DNA of 64,000 nt from Hirudo medicinalis (lineage: Eukaryota; Annelida; Clitellata; Hirudinida; Hirudinidae), in the NCBI GenBank assembly GCA_011800805.1, contig MPNW01000013.1:91973-155972 (forward strand). Reading direction: 5' to 3'. The position numbers and the translations under genes are program-made. Position 1 is the first letter of the stretch. Each line of letters begins with the position of its first letter. The notes under the pieces are model-generated. The model did not search any database, was not told the origin of the DNA, and saw only the letters and a list, made by a program, of their open reading frames with translations. Shown here in pieces: positions 23,155 through 39,605 of the stretch.

Positions 23155-26100
23155 ATGGCAGCCCCTAAACCAAAGAAAACATTGCTCGATTTAGCTAAAG
23201 TGAGTTGTTTGTAGTCTACTCAACAATTTTCTTGACTGACTCAAAATGATAAAAACCGATAACAAATGAATGCACTTTTAAAGGAACCTCCACCACAACC
23301 TCCTCCAACTGCTTCCTCGGATCAACCGAGTTATTCGACACCACTCTCCAAGCAGGATCAGACACCAAAGTCACCGACTAAGGATGACACGAAGTCCCCA
23401 TCTGATAAAAAATCTCCATTTGATAAGATGTTTAAGAAAGACAAAGATACTAAACAGGATTCAAAAGATGCCCCTCCAACCAGTGATACTCAGAAAGCAT
23501 CAAAACCTGATGACAAAGGGAGAGGGTTGTTTAAAATGCTTAAGAAAAACAAGGATGCTAAAAATGCACAGGAAACCAAACCGACCGATGTTCCAGAATC
23601 CCAACCAAAACAAGAAGGATTTGAACCACCGCAAGATAAAGCTGCACCTGAAACCACTTCCCTGAAAACAAAAGCACCCCAACCATCTACAAATGAAGCC
23701 CAGCCATCTATCTCCCCAGAAAAAGAGACTGCACCCAAACCAGATGACCAGCCTGGCCCCTCGGGAGACATGGGGTATCCCATGCCCTCGTCCGATGGGG
23801 ACTCTAAGACTCCTGAAACGGCAAAACCCGATGACCCCAAAAGCAAAGCAGAAGAAAAGAAACCGGAGAAGAAAAAAGGATTTTTTGGAAAACTTTTTGG
23901 GAAAGCCGAAGAAGAACCAAAGAAAGAAGAACCGGCAGATGAATCATCGAAGGAGCAATCAATGAAGCCAGCAGAACCAGCAACAATACCAGAAGAATCA
24001 TTATCAAAACCAGAAGAAGTTCCTAAGCAAATAGCCAAGGAAATTCCTCGACCTCTGACAGACGATCCACAACCGACTTCTCTCGATGAAAGCAAACAGA
24101 AAGATCTTCTCGACAAACCGGAAGACAAACTGGATGCTTTAAACGAAGAATCGGAAAAAAAGGAACTGCCGGAAGATGCCGAGAAGGATGACTCGAAATA
24201 TCCCATGCCCGGACCGGATGAAAACGCCCCAGAAACCGAAACGAAGCCAGAAGAAACGAAGACCGAAACAGAATCCAAAAAGCCAGAGAAAAAAAGTGGC
24301 GGGTTTTTCGGAAATCTTTTTGGAAAGGAGGAAGAATCAGCAAAGGAAGCAGATGAGAAAAGGAAAGATGACAAGAAAGGAGAGGAGAAACCAGCAACAA
24401 AAGAACCCGAGAAAAGCAGTGGCGGCTTCTTTGGCAATCTCTTCAAGAAAGATGACGAGAAGGACGACAAACCACCCGCAGAGGATTCGACTGCCAAGGA
24501 TAAGAAGGAGGAAAACTCTGGATTTTTTTCTGGCTTTAATAAAATGTTTAAAAAAGATGACAAAAAAGAGGCAGAGGAAGCCCCAAAGTCCCAAGAAGAA
24601 CCAAAGCCAGCGGATGAAGTACACGATGAGGTCGAGGAAGACTCGACCAACCGGGAAGAAGAAGTCGAAAAGGCGGCAGAAGTTACCGATGCAGAGGAAT
24701 TAGACGAACCTGGGTTTGTTATCGAAGAACGGGTTGCCGAAAGAAGAGAAAAGAGAAAACCGAGAGTAGACATTAAAGATGAGTTCGAATCGGGCGATGC
24801 GTACCTGGTCGCAAAAGTTGGACCTCCTCTCTCGAAGCACTTGACGGTCGACCCGAATCTCTACGACAGATTTGGAGGACTTCTGACGAACTGCGAGAGA
24901 ACTCTAGGCATCATTCCGGCGAGATTCGCCGAACACCACGAGAAGAAGTCGGACCCCGAAGCCATTAGGGGCATCTACGTTTGGGGCCTCCTGCCCAGGG
25001 GTCCTGCTGATAAAGCTGGTGTCGAGCTAGGTTGGTTCTAAATATATTTTTATATTATTTATTTAAATTGGATTTATTAAATTTTGTAATTTAGTTACGC
25101 TTTTGCTTTTGTAAGGCGACACGTTGAAATATAGATACTGAGACGTATGTTATTGTTATAAGCAATATAATACTCCAATATAATACTCCAATACAATACT
25201 CCAATATAATACTCCATTATAATACTCCAATACAATACTCCAATATAATACTCCAATATAATACTCCATTATAATACTCCAATACAATACTCCAATATAA
25301 TACCCCAACATAATACTCCAATACAATACTCCAATATAATACCCCAACATAATACTCCAATACAATACTCCAATATAATACTGACAAACATTTATATTCC
25401 ACAATGAATGCCACGAAATGTGCTCGCGAGCGAGTCATCAATTTCCATCTGCGTTCATTAACGGGGAAACCGTTTTTATTTCAGGCGATTGGATCGTCGC
25501 CATTGACGACAAGGAGGTCCATTCGAATAATTTCCACGAGGTCGTGAAAGAGGTCGAAAATATGAAAAAGGCGAGTATTTTGCATCTGCTGAATTTAATT
25601 AAATTGGAAAAATAATGGAAATCATAAACGAAATTGAATTTACAAAATAATGTGGAGAAATATTTAATTCCCAAGCCTTCTGTGTTTTGTTAAGAATTCT
25701 TCAATTGCAAACATTTCTTTTCAATTTCTTGCGGACGTTTGACGACGTTGCCGATTACGGTTACGTTTGCGACGACGACGATAACGACGAAGACGGCAAC
25801 GACGACCGGGCGATCGTTATCATCAGAGTTATGTTAATGTTGTTTTCGCTGGATTTAGGTCAAAGTGAAACTCCAAAAGGTCCTCTTACAATACGATTCT
25901 ACTGCCAAATCCAGAAAATCGATCCGACCCTCGGAAACGGAGAGCGTCGAGTATCCCGCCACGGTGACCGATCTCTCCGGCAGTTCGGCAGACTGCGGTC
26001 GGAGGTCCTTTGAAGATCTGCCGCACTGCGTCCTCTTCCTCAAAAACCACATCCGCTCGAAGGATCTCCAGGAGTTCGATGCCAAGGTTAAGAAGAATTA

Positions 26101-29100
26101 TTACGGTCGTAATAATTTAGCAAATATCACACGAAGACTGGCTTGCTTGTACTTTATAATGCAATTAAGTATACAGTAACATTCTTAGTTTAAAATTTTT
26201 TATATATTTACTAATTGTTATTCTCAATTTGTTTGCTAACGTCGTCGTTACAGGAAGACGTGTTGTACTGCTTTCCCGACATTCCCGACAACGACCTGAT
26301 GGACTTCCGGGGTTCGTTCCTCACGTTGCAGTCGCTCGTTCCTCTCCTGACCGACACGCAAGTAGAGAGGCAAGTCTCCTTCGTGCTTGTCTCGGGCATA
26401 ATTGATCGCATTAATCGAACAAAACGTCGTCGAACGAGGTTGAATTTGTTGGTGAGAAACTTTAAATCTAAAGTGCGGGCAGGTTGGCCGAACGGGTTAC
26501 GTTCCTGCATGTGGCGGTAATGGCAACAGTCGTAATGTGTCGTGTTCGAAACCCAGCCTGCACTGCCGCAAGCGCCCTTGGGATGTAGCACTATATAAAT
26601 GGTTAAAAGCGCCTCTGACGATATGCATATGGTGCTATATAAATGAAGTACATTAAAGATGTGCACCTGAAGATCAATTTCAATCTTGGAATTGCCACGA
26701 ATATAATATTATTGCTGACTCGTAAATTAGTGTCAAAATATTATTAATAAACTAATTTTAAAGCCCGAAATAGCATCTGATTGTTTCGTGCAGCACGACA
26801 CTGGAGCACGACAACAGAAGAATATGGGTGTCGCATCAGCCGTCGGACGATGGCCTTTTACTCATTTTCATTCCTTCGAGCAGGTGAAGAATTGAAATTA
26901 GAATTAATACAAAAGTGATGCACTACTTAAAATGCGTTGTATCGTTGTTGTTTATTAATGTCCCGATGATTACGGCTCCTGCAACGGGATTTGAATCCGT
27001 GCTGCCGTGGCGAGAGCCAAAGTCTTAACCGTTAGACCATCCAGGAGCACTTGTGATACGACATTTATAATAATATATTAAGATAATTGAATGGCAATAA
27101 AAATTATTTCGTTAAGGTTTTCGGACGGTCAGTTGAGGCAATATTCCAGTGATATTAGAAGACTGATTGAACTCCTGTTTGTCTCTATTGAGAGGTTTAG
27201 AATTTATTTTAAAATAATTATTACTTTTATTATGATTGTTACTATTATTATTATTATTCTATTCTTTTATAATTTTTGTTCCAATTATTTCCATCATGAT
27301 TACTGGAAACCATCTGCTTTTGATTGTAAAACTTGAAATGTTTTCGAGGAAATACAAATAAAATGAAGTAAGAATGTCAATACACATTCGAATTGGTTTG
27401 AAAATGTTTATTTCATCGGTTGTCAAGCGCCTTCACCAACCCGTCGAACCACCCGAGACTGGACGAGATGTTCACCAATGTCTTCCTCAACCTCTTCTCT
27501 CCCGGGGACGACGATTCGTTCAATGTCAAATGCCATCAGTCCAGATTCAGGGAGGCGTTCGTCGACTCGTCAGCCTGCACGAGGTCCATTCCCATCGATC
27601 AGAATGTAAAGGTGAGCATAACTCATATTAATATAATTATATAAATTATATTCAGTGCTTAGAATTTATTTTTAACGATTATTAGCGATCAATGTTGTAG
27701 CCAGGATTTTAAAATTGGGTGAGGCAAATTTTTTTTACGAATTATGCAGCTATAAAAATGCCAAGGGGCAAACTGATGGGGCTGGGGGACACTTTCCCCC
27801 TTTACCCCCCCCCCCATGGCTAAGCATATATTAGCAATCGACATGTAAAGGCAAGTAACATTTTGTTCTTTAGATACAGGTTGATGATCATTTAAGTTGC
27901 TTTGAAGCAGAGTCGTTTGGAAATATGGTAAGCTATTTCCAAGTTGTGTCTTTTATTTAAATGTCATTTACATGATCATCTCTCGATTCTTAGATTAATT
28001 TTTGGCTTATTTCCAGTCAGAGGATTATTACGGTAGCAGAAAGATATTTGACATCCTCGGTTCATCGTTCTTTTACAAGGTTTGAGACGTTTTTGAAATA
28101 ATCCCTGAAGTTGTCTACGGATTTTGCAATTATCGTAATTTTTCTTCCAAAACATCACGATCATTTTCACGATCTTCTTTCAGGGTTACCTAGTGTCGTC
28201 CCACATTCCCTACCAGTACATGCGAGATGTCAATGTCGTCTTGAAATACAACAACATTCTGAGCCACGACAACGTCGAACAAATGGGTCACTTCTATCTC
28301 TGGACTGAGGTCTTCTTCAGAAACAAATGCAACACTTCTAAGAATCGTCCCGGAGAATGTTCGACGAACTCCGGAAGCTTCGATGTTTACCAACGATTCG
28401 AGTCGTCCGACCACAGGAATTTCATCCTCGCACTTTCTGCTGTGAGTTGCTGTATTTTGTTGAGCAAAGTGATGATTTTACCAATGATTCGTCATTTGGT
28501 TGTTGTCTACCCATTGATTGGATTTTTCAAACCTTTAATTATGAATCTCGTGCTTGCTTCAACGTGATCAAATGTGATTCTGTGACTTAGTGATGCAATA
28601 ATGACCTTGGAGTATTGCTAGGGATCTGTTCACGAATTGACAACAGCTGCAGAGATCAAGTATTTGTGTTTCTGAGATTGATCAAAGATGTCAGCATCTG
28701 TTTTAGCATTTAGTTGCCTGGAGTTACATACTTTTGTAACTATTATGAGATTTCATATATGGGGAATTGCCCTAGGTAAAATTATTTTTCGACCAAAATT
28801 AATCAGCACTGCAAAACGAAAGGTTTTCGTCAAACATTAAATTTTTTAATTTTCGTATCGTTAAGGAAGCATTCCAATTAGTAACCGAGCAAAATATTTT
28901 AACGTGTCATCAATGGGTGTCTTCAACCACCGATTCTTTTGATATATTTGTTATTTTAGGTGACCCAAAGTGGCCCAAAAATGCCAATATTTAAACTCGA
29001 AACATTTTTCTCTTATAAAGACGTTATTCCAACCGACGACCTTAATGTTTATCCACTTAAATCTTATTATACTCTTATCATTTATATTTTGCAAAGTTCA

Positions 29101-32100
29101 ATTCTGGCGAAAAGAAATTTATATTCTCTCCACAGAGAGCGTGTCGACCACAAATTTAGTCTACGCTACCTATTAAACCGAACACGGGTCTCGTGCGAAC
29201 ATTCGAGAACGTCCGCGTTCCTTAGTTATTGAGGAAGTGGGTTATTATTAGTCCGCCGAAATTGTTTAAATTTTTATTATCATAATTACCGTCATATTAT
29301 AATAGGTTATTATTGTGGATGAGATTGTTTATTATAATTTTAAAATTTTGTCACCATAATAAAAAAAAACTAGCTTCATTTTTAGTCTTTGCTGGTAGTC
29401 GTTTATTATTGAGTGGCTGGTTTGAAGATAAGTCCCTAAATACGAGCACAATTTGAAGAAGTTTATAATAACATTTTCGGAGAGAACTCGCATGACAATA
29501 GTTGGTGTTGCGTATTCGATTCTTTTTGTTCGATTTTCAAATTATTTTCTATTTCGACGTAAGAGAACATGTCCGTCGGATAAATTGGTGCATTCGATTA
29601 CATCAAGTTTAGTCGACAATATTAAGAAAATAAGTCAAATTCGGTCATTTTATTTCTGCAGATATTTTTTCTAAGTGGTCGATATTTTTATTTTAGGCGA
29701 TAAAATGATTAAAGCAAGGCGAACGTTATTTCCATGCCCTATGTGCAGTAAAAAAGTAAAGAATTTGCCGCAACACGTCCGAGATTATCACAAAGTGTCG
29801 AACTCTCTTCATTTTCTTTTGAAATACCAACATCTTAGAACAGCAGATGGTGTGGAGAAGCGTCGATGCCCTGTTTGTGCTGGATGCTTTATGGCATTGC
29901 ATCATCATCTCGCATCAAGACATGGCATGAACGGAAAGCAATTAACAGAGACAGTCAAAAAGTCAGCAAAGGTCAAGTCTGGTGTCATAAAGCATAAATC
30001 TCTAGGATGGAGAAGGGTTGGCAAAAGCAAAGTGACGACCAATGAAAACAACATGGAGACTGATGAGCAGGGCACGGGACCATTGCAGAACTTAATTCCA
30101 AACCAAGGAGACATTGATGATGAGTTGCTCTCTGACTTTTCTTGCTTTTTGGAATCTCAGGATTCCAATGGATGCAGCCCCCACCAATGTGCAAATCGCA
30201 TAAAACAGCTTCTGAAGGAGATGAAGTTCGAAAATGTGAAGGACTTTGAAAATGACAATGACATCAAGTTTTACTTTGACAAAGTGCTTGAAGAATGTTA
30301 TCAAAAGCTTAGGAGGCCTTCACAAGTTTTATCAAATCTGGAAGCATTTAAACTCTTTGCTGAGTTCCTGGCACTGAGATTTCCAGACACTGCCAGATGC
30401 TTGAAGTCCTGGATGGATTGTTCGCATCCGATCTACGTGGAAGCAGCCGAGAAGGAGATGAAAACTAGTACGAAGGATAAGAGGGTCTCTTTTGGGGACA
30501 AAGAAGTGTCAGAAGAGAAAAAGATAGGAAAACGAGGCAGAAAGAGGAAGAATTCGGCCGAACTGCCCATATCTCAACATTACTTGGACTACCTCCAGTC
30601 GAGAGAGATCAAGGATCTTGAAGATGAGATGAAAAAATTTGCAGATTCAACAGACACTACCACTTTTGGCACAGATCCTATGTCTCTGTTCGTAACGTTC
30701 AGGGACCACATGATCGTCAGAATGAGCGTGGAGAATGCCATCAATCCTCGCGTATTGAAAAATTTTGTCATGTCTTCTTTGCTGACCAGTACCGAGGCCG
30801 ACGGCTTGTTCTACTACACCATTCCAGAAGGGAAAGCTTCAATAAGGCTAGTGGTCGGAGGAGAACTCGTGCCACTGTTTGCTGCTTACCTCAGAGTTCG
30901 AGAGATGCTAGGTAGGCAGCATCCTGCTTGCCCGTTCGTTTTTCCGACCATCGACGGGATGCAGATGGCGGTGGCCGACACGAGAGACATTTTATCGAGG
31001 CCTTTAAGAACGATTCCTTGCGTCATTCGATAACGTCCGAGACCATGAAGGAATTGGCGTCGGAAGTGTCCTTGAACATTTCAAAAGAAGGAACGGCCAT
31101 GGTGACGAGGGGCAAGGCTCGGGGCGGCGAGGTTTCCGAGAACTCGCACTCGGGCAGACCGAGGAGGTACTTGAACTTTCATCTCGAAGGGGACTTGGAA
31201 GACGGAGAGGAAAGTTACAACAGCGGGAAGTTGACACTCTCTCGAGAGAATTCTCCCGTTCTGAATTCCTCTACGAATCTTTTCGACCTGGATAAGAAGG
31301 AGAAGAAGTCTCCTCTCGTGAATCGGTCGTTCGACGGGAAGAAGAAGAGAATGGCCTGGAACGACGAGCACGTCGAGAAACTCAAGGAGCTCTTCCGCGA
31401 TGCCATCGAAAACCGGGAGGTGCCCACCCTCACGACTTTGAAGACGATCCTCATGTCGGACGAGAACTTCTTCAACGAGCTCACTCTTGAGAGAGGCATC
31501 GATAAAACGTCGAAAGCCGACCTGACGAAGCTGTTTTATGCCGTTCTATGTCGGGTGAAGACCTTCCTATGAAGTTGCCTTGATGATGATGATGATGATT
31601 GTTCTTTTGAGCCATCGACCGATGAATTTAAAAAAAATGCTAGACTGTCCAGTTTGAGTAATTTCATCATTCTCTCTTTTTTGAATCTCGTTGCATCGCA
31701 AATGCAACGAGCATGAAATTCTTTATATATCGGAGTCGGTTTCATTGTAAGGACGGCCATTCATTTTTTTCACCATAAAATGATTGATTTGTTTACTTTC
31801 TGTTTTATCTCGTTTTCTGTTTAGATTTTAAAACTTGCAGGCACAATTTTGTTTGATCTTGTAATTATTGGAGTAGGGGATCATTTAGTGCAGAAGTTAA
31901 AGTTCATATTTGTGGATAGCACTTGGTTGTTATTGTTCTGGTAACTCAAATTCTAAGGAGGTCGGGCGAAGCGTCGTCGAACCCGACGTAGTTTTTTCTG
32001 TCGGTGGCTGCTTGCGTAAGGATCGAGAATCCGAGTCGGTGATTACAGGAACACCAAAACAACAAATGAAGAGTCACAACGGGGTGTTTTAAATTACAAG

Positions 32101-35100
32101 GTTTAATTTAGGGGATGAGGTGTAAAATTGAGTCTGGCCACGTGTGCCAATAAGTTGATTTTGTGCTGAGTGTCAGGCAAAGTCTGCTTGCATCACCTTC
32201 ATGTCATGGGCACTGATGATGAAACTGTAAGTTGTTTACAGGATTTTGAACAATGTCTGGCATCGACAAATGATAGCACAATTTACATTTGTCCGCAGGT
32301 GAATATTGTAAAATTTGTTGATTGCCGTTGCTCAGGATGACTCTGTGTTGGTTGCCCTTCTCAGCTGTGATGAAAAGTCGTCCAACCTGGTAGGGCAGGT
32401 TCCTTGTGTCGATCTCTTCCTGCTCAACAGGTTAAAGTTCACACTTGCTCAACTGGGCATTGCAGGTGTAATGGAGTCGATAGAATACTCGTGAGTTGCA
32501 TTTCCAGCATTTTAAATTAAGTTTTATTTTGATCTGTTCTGAAGTACACATTCACCCAGCAAACTTATTCAGTCAATGATGATCATTGTTTCAAGATTGT
32601 TGTTGTCAATGTTAGTTAATGTAGCCCCCACTTAAGCTTATATCAGTCTGGTTATGTAGTTCATTTAAATAGCGCCACATGCTTAGCATCAGAGGCGCTT
32701 CTTGTTAACCATTTATGTAGCGCTCCTTCCCAAGGAGGCTTGCAGCAGTGCAGGCTGGGTTTCGAACACGACACATTACGACCGTTGCCATTACCATGCA
32801 GGAACGCAACCAAGTCGGCCAACCTGCACATTGGTTTAATGTTTTGCCTCATAAACAAGTACAACATTAATTGATGGTCAGATCATTTCATGTTGACAGC
32901 AATTGCATTTTTAACTATCAAACCTTTATTGTAAAACATTTCAAAACTCTACCCACAGTATTAACAAGAATGGAAGACCATGCCTCTCTAACGTTGAATG
33001 GTTTTTGAAGAAGCCAAAGTCAAAAGTTGTTGAGAAGATCACAGACAAATTTAAGAAGCTTTTCAAGAGGAATAAAGATGAACAGAAGCTTGTCATAACC
33101 CCGAATCAGAATATTGGTACGTCCCAATCTGACCTTAGCAATTCAAGGGATCTCTTGGCCAGACGACCCTCAGGTGCTTTGGCTTATTATCGTCAAAAGA
33201 TCAAATTTCATTTAGTTTTCTGAATTGTTTGATTAAAAGAGAAATCTCCAATCAACTTCATTCCAAATATAATCTTTCAGACAGCAACCTCTATCTGAGA
33301 AATCAGTTTGAGGAGAGCGAAAGGTTCAACGAGGAGGACTTCGTCGACGACGACGACGTCTGGAGGGAGAGCAACTTCTCCGTGCGACGTTCGTCCGTGG
33401 AGAACGTGCGCAAAACCGCCTCATCGGTAACAATCGCTCGCACTCTCACGTTTCCGTGATTTCATCGACATTTTTTAAAGTTTAATAAAAACTATTTATT
33501 TAATCTATCAACTAATTGATTTGAAAATTAATAATCTTGCCAAACATTTAGTCTCAAATGATTCGGTGAAATCGATCCTTCTGTGGTGATTTGTTCATAG
33601 AGGAAATGCAAGGATGCTTAATGATTTAGCGATCGTTCGAATCAAATGTTCTTTTTTTACGCCACTTAGAAACTTCAGCTCAACAGAATCTCCGACATCT
33701 TGGAATCGTATTCTCGACCTCCGTCCATCAACAGATCGCCTTACGTCAAGTAATGTTTAAGCGATTATTTCGTTGAATATATTATCGATATTTTTACCGT
33801 GCGACGGTATTTGCCATATTTTTTGTCATTGCTTCTGCACATTTTCCAAGACTACATTACTAGGTGCAACAATGCTACATTCACAGCATTGATTATTACA
33901 TTATTATTATATTATCGATTAATTATTAATTAATTAACTAACTTATTTATTAATTATTCCTTTGTTTATTAATTAATAATTATGCTAACTTATGTTGACT
34001 TCATTTTTAAAAGGATATTAAAAAAAAACACAAATAAAAATGAATTTGATTCTTTTAACTGAATGTGAATATTTTTAGGTAACTATATGTTTTAAATGCG
34101 CACATCATGATTGCGATTGCAACGTCAGCTTTCATTACAGGATCAACAGCGGAAACAACAGCACGGTGTTCAACTATGCCTTCGTCGACGACGCGAACAA
34201 CATCGTCGTAGCACCCCCGCAACAACAAATCATGTCTCAGGCTTCTTTGACCCAATCAGAGGTCATGAAGAAGTTCAATGAAAGTTGCTTACTCATTCAC
34301 GAGTTTTTCGTACTGTCGCCTGTGAGTGTTTCTTTGCATTAGGCTGTAATTTTTGTATCATTTTGAAAAGCGCCAGTCTACATAATCAATACCGCCATAA
34401 TTTCACAAGATAGAAAAAGGAATCATTATCTTGTAATACTAATTAATACGATTAAGCTAACTACATTTAATTGATAATAATCGAAGCATTAGATATTCTA
34501 GGCGGATGCATTTTTCAACTTTCCAACCGGTTAACTAAACAATGACGTGCAAAATATGAACTCGTTAACTCATTCATCCGTTTGTGCTCGAACGCTTTCA
34601 AGAAGCAGTTTGGAGAGGCAGTCCTTGAGCATGGCATCCTCTTCAGGTGCAACAGGTTCAACTTTAGAGGCACCAACGAGGACGCAGATCACCAGATGGA
34701 GTACTGGGTGGTCGGGTTAGTGAAGCAATGAATTCATATCTAAAAGACAACTACGTATTTATTGAATTACGTCATTTGTCTATAAATATTTATTTACTCC
34801 TTAATTATAAGATAGCAGAAGACAGTATCCCAGTGTAAGTATATATGGTCTGCTGGTTAAGACTTTGCCTCTCACAATGGCAGCAAGGATTCGAGCCCCG
34901 TCCTAATCGTCTGGTTGTGCAACGATGAAATAACAAAATAATGGTGCTCCGCCCTTAAATAACGATTGATTATTCGGTCACATTCTATAAACAAAAGCCA
35001 GTACAGTTTGAGAAATATACATTACGATAATGATGATGATGATGGTGACGGCTTTGATGATGACAAAGAAGATGATTATTATTGTCGTTACAATGACGTA

Positions 35101-35310
35101 ACTACTTTGTGAATCCCATTTCTCTTTTTCATTTTTTTTTATCCTTCGCTCTGCTTTTTAAAACCCGAATCATGATTGAAATCCAACAGGAGGAAGATGA
35201 GAACCAGCCAAGGTAAAGATACAGAATTTTATGCTTGCTTCCACGACTCCGCTCAACAAAACATGGTGGAAATGGCATTCAAACTGATGCACGGAACCTG
35301 CCTAACCTGA
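23155..35310 (+). CDS. INTU: Inturned (planar cell polarity effector, CPLANE subunit), 18 exons
   Basis: Exons: 23155-23199, 23284-25030, 25485-25570, 25859-26086, 26254-26369, 26794-26883, 27117-27194, 27428-27611, 27874-27927, 28017-28079, 28184-28441, 32336-32490, 32959-33173, 33281-33426, 33670-33749, 34141-34321, 34603-34715 and 35190-35310; 3960 nt, 1319 residues. Vertebrate INTU is about 940. A PDZ domain spans exons 2-4 (GIYVWGLLPRGPADKAG, GDWIVAIDDKEV). Longin-like regions follow with INTU signatures: RGSFLTLQSLVPLLTDTQV, NHPRLDEMFTNVFLNLF, ILGSSFFYKGYLVSSHIP, LWTEVF, MEYWVVG and the end EFYACFHDSAQQNMVEMAFK. INTU acts with FUZ and WDPCP at the basal body in ciliogenesis and planar polarity. 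Residues 16 to about 480 are an unusual K/E/P-rich extension. The start ATG has a good context (CACCATGG). Introns 3 and 5 use GC donors. Confidence 0.95.
25165..25384. repeat. Minisatellite in INTU intron 2
   Basis: Tandem array of 12-13 base units of the form AATACTCCAATAT/C, with variants ending ATTAT or CAACAT, repeated about 17 times. Confidence 0.9.
26473..26656 (+). mobile_element. tRNA-derived SINE-like element, copy 1
   Basis: Lies in INTU intron 5. It contains an A-box-like GTTGGCCGAACGGG near the 5' end and a B-box-like GTGTTCGAAACCC about 65 bases later, followed by a body (GCACTGCCGCAAGCGCCC, AAAAGCGCCTCTGA) and a TATAAATGAAGT tail. The same order occurs in inverse orientation at 32656-32830. 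Confidence 0.75.
26975..27048 (-). pseudogene. tRNA-Glu(CTC)-like pseudogene or SINE head
   Basis: 74 bases in INTU intron 6. The 7-bp acceptor stem is perfect (GCTCCTG with CAGGAGC). The D-arm resembles tRNA-Glu (TGGTCTAACGGTTAAGAC) and the anticodon loop would be CTCTCGC with anticodon CTC. The anticodon stem has mismatches and the T-stem's last pair is broken (A instead of G before TTCAAAT), so it is probably not a functional tRNA. A related sequence lies at 34845-34910. Confidence 0.6.
28442..29700. other. 5' part of INTU intron 11, no feature
   Basis: Lies between INTU exon 11 and the nested gene. Small open frames (28960-29232, 29453-29674) have no domains. It may hold the promoter and leader of the nested gene; a TTTTAG acceptor-like site precedes the ATG at 29705. 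Confidence 0.4.
29705..31572 (+). CDS. Nested zinc-finger / recombinase-like protein within INTU intron 11 (frameshifted)
   Basis: No intron is visible. The first frame (29705-31033) starts with two Cys/His clusters (CPMCSKKVKNLPQHVRDYH; CPVCAGCFMALHHHLASRH), then a helical middle (FECFLES-like, KQLLKEMKF) and a region LFVTFRDHMIVRMSVENAIN...LTSTEADGLFYYTIPEGKAS that resembles the core of tyrosine-recombinase-like proteins widespread in invertebrates. The C-terminus is in another frame (from about 30985 to 31572): RHFIEAFKNDSLRHSITSE, basic stretches, and MAWNDEHVEKLKELFRDAIE, a helical DNA-binding-like tail. The two frames overlap at 30985-31033, so either an indel broke the gene or the assembly has an error there. 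It is on the same strand as INTU, within an intron of 3.9 kb. It may be a domesticated mobile-element protein. Confidence 0.6.
32656..32830 (-). mobile_element. tRNA-derived SINE-like element, copy 2
   Basis: Lies in INTU intron 12 and is the inverse-orientation counterpart of 26473-26656: shared GTGCAGGTTGGCCGA start, GTGTTCGAAACCCAGCCTGC B-box region and AGCGCCTCTGATGC segment, with small differences. Confidence 0.75.
34845..34910 (+). mobile_element. tRNA-like SINE head
   Basis: Lies in INTU intron 17. It has an A-box-like TGGTCTGCTGGTTAAGACTT and a B-box-like GGATTCGAGCCCC with the same spacing as the tRNA-Glu-like sequence at 26975-27048, but no acceptor-stem pairing. Confidence 0.5.
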
Positions 35311-35796
35311 AGCGAGCAGTCCACACGCGTGACCCTCACAGCTCCAAGATTCTCAAAAGTTGGACTGATATTCTCTGACAGACTTTGCAAAGTTTTTCAA
35401 TAACACGAATAACATGAATGATCTGAGATGCCTGAAAAACAGTGTTTTGGTTTTTTTTCTTTCTGACTAGAAAGTCACTTTTGACACAAACACCAACTGG
35501 TGATTCACATCAAGTTGCGAGAAATATTTTCCAACAAAACTTCACGGTTGACTTAACCGTCTGCTCGACACCTCGCCAACAATTCATTAAAAAAGACGGA
35601 ACGGTGTTATTATCGATTTATTGCTAATCGGCCAAATAATAAACAACTCAGTTCCAAAACAAAAGCGAATTCCAGAAATTAACAAAACGTGTTAATCGTT
35701 TATTCTCGAACTTTACAGTCATTGCCTATCAAGAAGCCAGTGATAAGTTGATAAGAATTTCAATGCGAATCAGTCGGTACCGTGGATTGATTGAAC

Positions 35797-39494
<3,698 letters not shown>

Positions 39495-39598
39495 TTTAGC
39501 AGATAAACTCGAATTCGTCAAAATGTAAGTGATCTCAAAGACCGATGAAACACACGCGGTTCGGATTAAGTAGTAACGAAAACCGGGGACGGTCAAGG

Positions 39599-39605
39599 TT
39601 ATATA
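39599..39605 (-). promoter_or_regulatory. TATA box of HSPA9
   Basis: TATATAA on the minus strand, about 105 bases upstream of the ATG at 39494, leaving room for a 5' UTR of about 75 bases. Confidence 0.6.

Noticed and set aside
23490..24773. Long minus-strand open frame (427 codons, Ser/Phe-rich) opposite INTU exon 2
   Set aside because: It is the mirror of the K/E-rich repeats; its Ser/Phe-rich text simply reflects GAA/AAG-type codons on the other strand.
25165..25384. CRISPR-like array of short repeats
   Set aside because: Units of 12-13 bases are contiguous without spacers and sit in a eukaryotic intron: a minisatellite.
26975..27048. Functional tRNA-Glu gene
   Set aside because: The anticodon stem is mismatched and the T-stem closing pair is lost; a similar sequence elsewhere lacks an acceptor stem, so it is more likely a pseudogene or SINE head.
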